Source: Selenomonas ruminantium AC2024 (GTDB taxonomy: Bacteria; Bacillota; Negativicutes; Selenomonadales; Selenomonadaceae). From it: a stretch of DNA of 64,000 bases. Below the pieces are notes generated by a model that did no database searches, had not been told where the DNA came from, and worked only from the letters and a program-made list of their open reading frames with translations. A program made the translations under genes and the position numbers. Location of the stretch: assembly GCF_000687995.1 (NCBI RefSeq), contig NZ_JIAC01000001.1, positions 2,294,001-2,358,000 on the forward strand. Direction: 5' to 3'. Below, one piece after another: positions 59,571 to 64,000 of the stretch (positions are counted from its first letter, which is position 1; every line of letters starts with the position of its first letter).

Positions 59571-60177
59571 ATTTTCAGTTTATTTGTTGGTTCGTGCTGA
59601 AATCGTTTTGTTACAGCTCAGTTTGGGCGGAGGTGGTAATACTTTTCGCCGTTGCACTGAATGACCCACATGCAAATTTATAGCTTTCTAGCTACCTGCG
59701 CCGGGCAAGACCAGCGGCGCGTATGTTCAGCTCAGTGTTTAGTCTGTGCCGTTTGTGGGCCAGTCCTCACTGCGTTCGGACAGTCGTTCCACAGCGAAAA
59801 GTATTACCACCTCCACCCTAAGTTGCATCTGCATAAACTGTATTTTTCTCGGCGATATGCAACAATTACATCGATGTTCTTGTTACGGGAGCAACGAGTT
59901 CGTGGAGATAGGCTAATTCGTAACTTGGGGCGGACGGGGAGTGCTTTTTCTGTTAGGAGCGACTGCCTGAACGTAGTGAAGGCCGGCCCCTGTAGGAAGC
60001 CGCTAAGCAAATACGCTGAAAGCAGCGCCGTTGGCCTGCCCGGCGCAGGTAACTGGACATCTCTCTTTATCGAGGGGGTCGTTTAGCGGGAAACAGAAAA
60101 AGCACTCCCCGTTTGCCCCTGACAACGTATGAACTGGATACCTTTACCACGAACTGAACTCCCCAACAAACTGCAAT
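59571..60177. repeat. Noncoding interspersed element, copy B (~607 bp), inverted relative to copy A
   Basis: Occupies most of the gap between the kinase-like gene and the alpha-galactosidase. Reverse complement matches copy A over its whole length. Modules at 59625-59818 (ends GGAGGTGGTAATACTTTTCGC and its inverse, ~21 bases paired) and 59927-60119 (ends GGGAGTGCTTTTTCTGTT and inverse). Outer ends CAGTTTATTTGTTGG and AAACTGCAAT correspond to those of copy A, with mismatches. The spacer between modules is also conserved. No gene detected within. Confidence 0.85.
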
Positions 60178-60208
60178 AAAAAGCCCGCTGACCTATTCGT
60201 CAGCGGAC
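60177..60208 (-). terminator. Terminator after the alpha-galactosidase gene
   Basis: CCGCTGAC / GTCAGCGG stem (60185-60192, 60199-60206) with T5 on the minus strand, touching the end of repeat B. Confidence 0.85.
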
Positions 60209-60231
60209 TCTTTAGAAAGCGAAAGCATAGC

Positions 60232-62481
60232 TTATTTTTTTGTCAGCACCCACATATAAGCTGCAAAGTCCGTGTCAATCTTCTCCACGCCCAATCCGTT
60301 ATACATGAGCTCATCCCCATAGAAAACCTGCCCTTTCATATCCAGGGATTTTTCCCCGCCAAAGTCCATGCTCAAACGCTGGGCGGGCAGGTAATCGGTC
60401 AGTTCATATTCCGCATCTGCGTCCAGTTCCGTCAACTGCAGCTTCCGAATCGGCGTAGCCGGTTCGGCCAGAGTCTTGAAGTAGAGCACGACCACTTCTT
60501 TACCATCTTCGCTGACAAACTGCCAAGCCGTTTCGTTTTTCGTCCCGGCAAAGGGCGTCAGCAGGCGGTAGAACTTACCAAGCTGCAGGGTCGGACGCAG
60601 TTTCTTATACAGGGCAACATGCTTTTTGACCTGTTCCTTTTCTGCGGCGCTCATGCGGGTAATATCAAGCTCGTAGCCAAAATCTCCCGCAAAGGCACAG
60701 AGTGTTCTCGTCTGCAGGCTCGTCACACGGCCCACCTGATGATTCGGTGTCACTGATACATGGGCGCCCATGCTAATCGGCGGGAACACCAGGCTCGTGC
60801 CGCTCTGAATGGACAGGCGGCAGATGGCATCGGTGTTGTCACTCGTCCAGGTCTGCGGCATGTAGTAGAGCATGCCCGCATCAAAGCGGCCGCCGCCGCC
60901 GGAGCAGCTTTCAAAGAGTACCTGCGGGAATTTTGCCGTCAGGCGTTCGAGAACATCATAAAGACCGAGCACAAAGCGCGTCTTGGTTTCGCCCTGACGT
61001 TCTGCTGGCAGTGCTGCTGAAAAAGCCTCGCTCAAATGGCGGTTGAAGTCCCATTTTACATAGTCGATTTCTGCCGATTCCAGTACATCACCGACGGCTT
61101 TCACCACATAATCACAGACCTCCGGGCGGGACAAATCCAGCACGAGCTGATGGCGGCTGAAGCTGTTCTTGTAATCGGGCACATGCAAAATCCAGTCCGG
61201 ATGCGCGCGGAAAAGCTCGGAATCCTCGGAAATCATCTCCGGCTCGAACCACAGGCCGAATTTCAGCCCCCGCTTATGGGCAGAAGCCGACACGCCTTTT
61301 AAGCCCTGCTTTAATTTATTCGTATTGACAAACCAATCCCCCAGACTGCTGTTGTCGTCATTGCGTTTGCCAAACCAGCCGTCATCGAGAACTAAGAGTT
61401 CCAGTCCCAAATCGGCAGCAGACTGTGCCAGATTGTCAATTTTTTCCTCATCAAAGTCAAAGTAGGTAGCTTCCCAGTTGTTTACTAAGATAGGACGCAG
61501 TTCATGCTGATATTTGCCGCGTACAATATGTTCCCGCACCGTCTGATGGAAAACCTGGCTCATGCCGTTAAGGCCCTTATCGCTGTATACCAGCATCGCT
61601 TCCGGTGTCTGGAAAGTTTCACCGGCACTTAAATGCCACTTGAATTCAAAGGGATTGATGCCGCCGATAACCCTGGTCGTACCAAACTGCTCCACTTCGG
61701 TTACAAAGGATGCTTCACCGCTCCAAATCAGACTGAAACCATAGACTTCACCGCTCGTTTCGCCGGCATCCTTTCTGGCCAGGGCCAGGAACGGGGACTG
61801 CTGATGTGAGCTGGCCCCGCGGCGGCTGCCCGTCTCCTGTACACCGCGCATAAGGGGCACGCGTTCCAAGCTGCGTTCAGCGGCATGGCCGCCATAGAGG
61901 CTCAAACGGTCAAAGTCATGGTCAGCAAAATCCAGTGCCAAGCTGGCCGCATTGGTCAGGTCAAAGGCTTCACGGCCGCAGTTCGTAATCCTTGCACTGC
62001 GGGTCAGCATGGCCGAATCCTGCAGCAGCGTATATAAGAGCTCCACTGCCAGTTTTCCCTGACTGTCCTTCAGGTAGATATGCAGGGTTTCAGCTTCCTT
62101 TTCCCCGGCATATACGGCGGGGAGGCCTTTAAGTTTTGGCTTCCCTGCCGTGATTTCGTAATGGTCATAGAAGAGTTCCGTTACGGTCGTGCCGTTTGCC
62201 AGGCGCACTTCATAGGCGGGCAGGCGATAGTCCCCATGGCCATAAGCGGGGTATTCCTGCGGCAGGACGTCGAGCGAGAACGTGCGTTCATTTGGCCAGG
62301 CCGCCGGCTGTGGCGAAAAGGCGCGGTCAATGGCCTGCATAGGCGAGCTGTCCCGGAACGTCTTCAGGGGACGGCCCCAATAGCGGTGCAGAACATAGCG
62401 GTCTCTTACCACCTGCAGCACATAGCTTACCTGCGCATTATGCAGATGAAAAATCCCATTTTCTTTATCAATCGTAATCAT
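60232..62481 (-). CDS. Alpha-galactosidase, GH36
   Basis: 749 residues, usual for GH36. N-terminal beta-sandwich, then a TIM barrel: VLDDGWFGKRNDD, the catalytic nucleophile Asp in DYVKWDFNR, the acid/base Asp in TWTSDNTDA, and a CSGGGGRFD block. Hydrolyses alpha-1,6-galactosides such as melibiose, raffinose and stachyose. No signal peptide, so it works in the cytoplasm on imported sugar. It follows lacZ by 12 bases and is co-transcribed with it. Confidence 0.95.
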   Translation of the reverse strand: MITIDKENGIFHLHNAQVSYVLQVVRDRYVLHRYWGRPLKTFRDSSPMQAIDRAFSPQPAAWPNERTFSLDVLPQEYPAYGHGDYRLPAYEVRLANGTTVTELFYDHYEITAGKPKLKGLPAVYAGEKEAETLHIYLKDSQGKLAVELLYTLLQDSAMLTRSARITNCGREAFDLTNAASLALDFADHDFDRLSLYGGHAAERSLERVPLMRGVQETGSRRGASSHQQSPFLALARKDAGETSGEVYGFSLIWSGEASFVTEVEQFGTTRVIGGINPFEFKWHLSAGETFQTPEAMLVYSDKGLNGMSQVFHQTVREHIVRGKYQHELRPILVNNWEATYFDFDEEKIDNLAQSAADLGLELLVLDDGWFGKRNDDNSSLGDWFVNTNKLKQGLKGVSASAHKRGLKFGLWFEPEMISEDSELFRAHPDWILHVPDYKNSFSRHQLVLDLSRPEVCDYVVKAVGDVLESAEIDYVKWDFNRHLSEAFSAALPAERQGETKTRFVLGLYDVLERLTAKFPQVLFESCSGGGGRFDAGMLYYMPQTWTSDNTDAICRLSIQSGTSLVFPPISMGAHVSVTPNHQVGRVTSLQTRTLCAFAGDFGYELDITRMSAAEKEQVKKHVALYKKLRPTLQLGKFYRLLTPFAGTKNETAWQFVSEDGKEVVVLYFKTLAEPATPIRKLQLTELDADAEYELTDYLPAQRLSMDFGGEKSLDMKGQVFYGDELMYNGLGVEKIDTDFAAYMWVLTKK

Positions 62482-62493
62482 GGCATGGCCTCC

Positions 62494-64000
62494 TTAAATG
62501 GCTTTAAGCGAAAATTCCAGATGCATCGTTTCATTCTTCATGCGGTATTCGTCCAGTACCGGTGCGCCCCAGGTATCGTCACCGCCTACGCCGCACTGGC
62601 CGGCCGATGCCCGCAGGAAGGTATGATGTACCTGCGGCAGGTCGTAGCTATGGCGGGCGTTTTCGAGTTCATGGGCGCTGTACGGCAGTGCCGAAGCAGC
62701 GAGCGGAATATCGCCGCTAATCCGCACGCCCCTGCCCCGCTTGTCGGTAACTTCCAGCCAGCGGACGCCGTTATGGTTGCCGCATTCCTGTGGCAGCAGG
62801 TAGTCTTCCATTTCATCCTGCACGGTAGATATATAGAGGCCCAGCTTTGCGCCTTCCTGACGGTCTGCGTAGTTGGCCTGCGGGCCATAGCCGTAGTAGC
62901 GCAGCTCGCTGTAATCTGCGGGCAGGGTAAAGAGCATGGCAAAGTCGGGAATCTCCGGCAGGCCTTTCACCTGCTCATAGTCGAGTTCCGTCTTCAGGCT
63001 GCCATCAGCACATACCGTATAGGTAATCTGGCAGCTGGACACCGGCTGGGTAGCCAGCTCATAGGTAAAGCGAACCTTGACTTCATCTGCCGCATATTCC
63101 TTGATGCCAAGCTGACCGAACCAGTTGAATTCCTGCCATTTGCCGTCTGCCAGCATTTCCTTTTTGACGCAGCGGCGGTAAAGGCTGGCCAGTTTCCACT
63201 GGGCTACGGCAAAATCACGGCGGCAACCGTAGTCGTTATCCACCGGTGCCCGCCAGAAGGAAGGTCTGGGCATTTCTTCTAAGAGTTCCACGCCGTTGAA
63301 CTTATACGAAACGATATTGCCCTGCGCGCTGGAGAACAGGATTTGCCCACCGGCAAACTGCACGCCCAAATTGATATCGCCCTGCACGACATGCAGGGAA
63401 TCCATCCCGTCCGCCCGCAGTTGGGGTGTATAATGCACAGGTTCGCTGACCTCTGCTTCAGTCACGGCTTCGGCAGGCGTTAAGACATCCACTTCCTCAA
63501 CCTGCCATACACCCTGCCCAAAGGCCACTTCATGACCTTTTCTGGCCCAGGCCGTATCTTCCTTCATCAGGAGCGAAACCGTCAGGCTTTCCTCACCGGC
63601 ATCGGTCACCGGCAGCTCGCTAAGTTCTATCCGCAGTTTTTCACCTGGCTTGACACTGGGCGCAGCCTCCGTCTTTTCCCAGATTTTATGGCCGTCCAGC
63701 AACAGTTCATAATGCAGGTCATATTCGCTGGCATCCGTGAACAAGCTGATGTTTTCAATGGTCACGGCATCGGCTTCCACCTGCAGATGGAAATTCTGAT
63801 AGTTGAACTTCACATCCTGCAATTTGGCCGTAAGCTTCCGGTCGGCATATAAAATGCCATCCCCGCTGAAATTATAGTCGCTGGAACGGTCACCGAAATC
63901 GCCGCCATAAGCCAAAAATTCCTTGCCATAGCGGTCTTTTTTCACAATGGCCTGATCGACAAAATCCCAGATAAAGCCGCCCTGATACCGCGGTTCGCGT
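62494..64000 (-). CDS. lacZ: Beta-galactosidase (GH2, LacZ), C-terminal half, runs off the right edge
   Basis: The last ~500 residues. The frame continues past base 64000: the GTG at 63945 that could look like a start is internal, because the preceding codons give RYQGGFIWDFVDQAI, the conserved GH2 barrel end. Then come the domain 4 linker and the beta-galactosidase small chain domain (RPSFWRAPVDNDYG, YYGYGPQANYADRQ, GDDTWGAPV). The catalytic glutamates are outside the window. Converts lactose and beta-galactosides to galactose. Confidence 0.95.
   Translation of the reverse strand, partial: REPRYQGGFIWDFVDQAIVKKDRYGKEFLAYGGDFGDRSSDYNFSGDGILYADRKLTAKLQDVKFNYQNFHLQVEADAVTIENISLFTDASEYDLHYELLLDGHKIWEKTEAAPSVKPGEKLRIELSELPVTDAGEESLTVSLLMKEDTAWARKGHEVAFGQGVWQVEEVDVLTPAEAVTEAEVSEPVHYTPQLRADGMDSLHVVQGDINLGVQFAGGQILFSSAQGNIVSYKFNGVELLEEMPRPSFWRAPVDNDYGCRRDFAVAQWKLASLYRRCVKKEMLADGKWQEFNWFGQLGIKEYAADEVKVRFTYELATQPVSSCQITYTVCADGSLKTELDYEQVKGLPEIPDFAMLFTLPADYSELRYYGYGPQANYADRQEGAKLGLYISTVQDEMEDYLLPQECGNHNGVRWLEVTDKRGRGVRISGDIPLAASALPYSAHELENARHSYDLPQVHHTFLRASAGQCGVGGDDTWGAPVLDEYRMKNETMHLEFSLKAI

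Noticed and set aside
59661-60086. 141-residue open frame inside repeat B
   Set aside because: Lies across both hairpin modules; the matching part of repeat A does not keep the frame, and there is no family resemblance.
63945-64000. GTG at 63945 as start of a separate small beta-galactosidase subunit
   Set aside because: The frame is open upstream and encodes the conserved GGFIWDFVDQ segment of LacZ, so it is internal.

Overview
The window reads as chromosome of a Gram-negative Firmicute of the class Negativicutes, most likely Selenomonas or a close relative. Evidence: PolC-type replicase, SepF, Rex, a T-box leader, long-form PurL and Firmicute-type GalT (all Firmicute traits), together with CbiK, an Na+-pump decarboxylase beta subunit and a type IV pilus cluster. 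Species cannot be fixed from the sequence. Almost everything is transcribed on the minus strand. The plus-strand genes are an AsnC regulator with an aminotransferase, tRNA-Pro, trxA, a SpeD-like gene and a DUF4160/DUF2442 pair.

Layout. 1-466: 5' part of aroC. 558-4900: eight overlapping type IV pilus/pseudopilus genes. 5024-8750: housekeeping operon recO, DUF502, era, ybeY, phoH. 8782-16674: DUF2156 protein, orphan DhaM, purL, YhcH, asnC plus aminotransferase, tRNA-Pro(CGG). 16775-22083: trxA, Crp/Fnr regulator, prs, glmU, gntR, ispE. 22232-25548: SpeD-like protein and two radical SAM genes. 25576-26186: noncoding repeat A. 26267-34812: pepD, sepF, rex, O-antigen ligase-like gene, folC, valS with T-box. 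35285-42167: 52-aa membrane protein, glnA, Na+-pump subunits, cbiK, glmM, DUF4160/DUF2442. 42278-52183: polC, lytic transglycosylase, coaE, mutM, polA, L,D-transpeptidase. 52338-64000: galactose/galactoside utilisation locus (galR, galT, galE, galK, GPH symporter, cytidylate-kinase-like gene, repeat B, alpha-galactosidase, lacZ).

How the genes work together. The right end forms a galactoside regulon: beta- and alpha-galactosidase release galactose, the GPH symporter imports sugar, GalK/GalT/GalE run the Leloir pathway, and the LacI-type regulator beside galT probably acts on GAAAACGTTTTC-type operators at 57195, 57319, 59440 and 59501. prs, glmU, glmM and ispE supply precursors for nucleotides, wall and isoprenoids. 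polC, mutM, polA and coaE form a replication/repair block.

The observations most worth a second look are: (1) a noncoding ~600-bp element present twice in opposite orientation (25576-26186 and 59571-60177), each made of two inverted ~195-bp hairpin modules; (2) a short palindrome TTGACATGTCAA that recurs singly in promoters and as three-unit arrays, one inside the valS T-box leader, one before an L,D-transpeptidase and two inside one radical SAM coding sequence; (3) an AdoMet-decarboxylase homologue whose pyruvoyl-forming Ser63 is Gly while His68 and Cys83 remain; (4) a PolC without its proofreading exonuclease domain.
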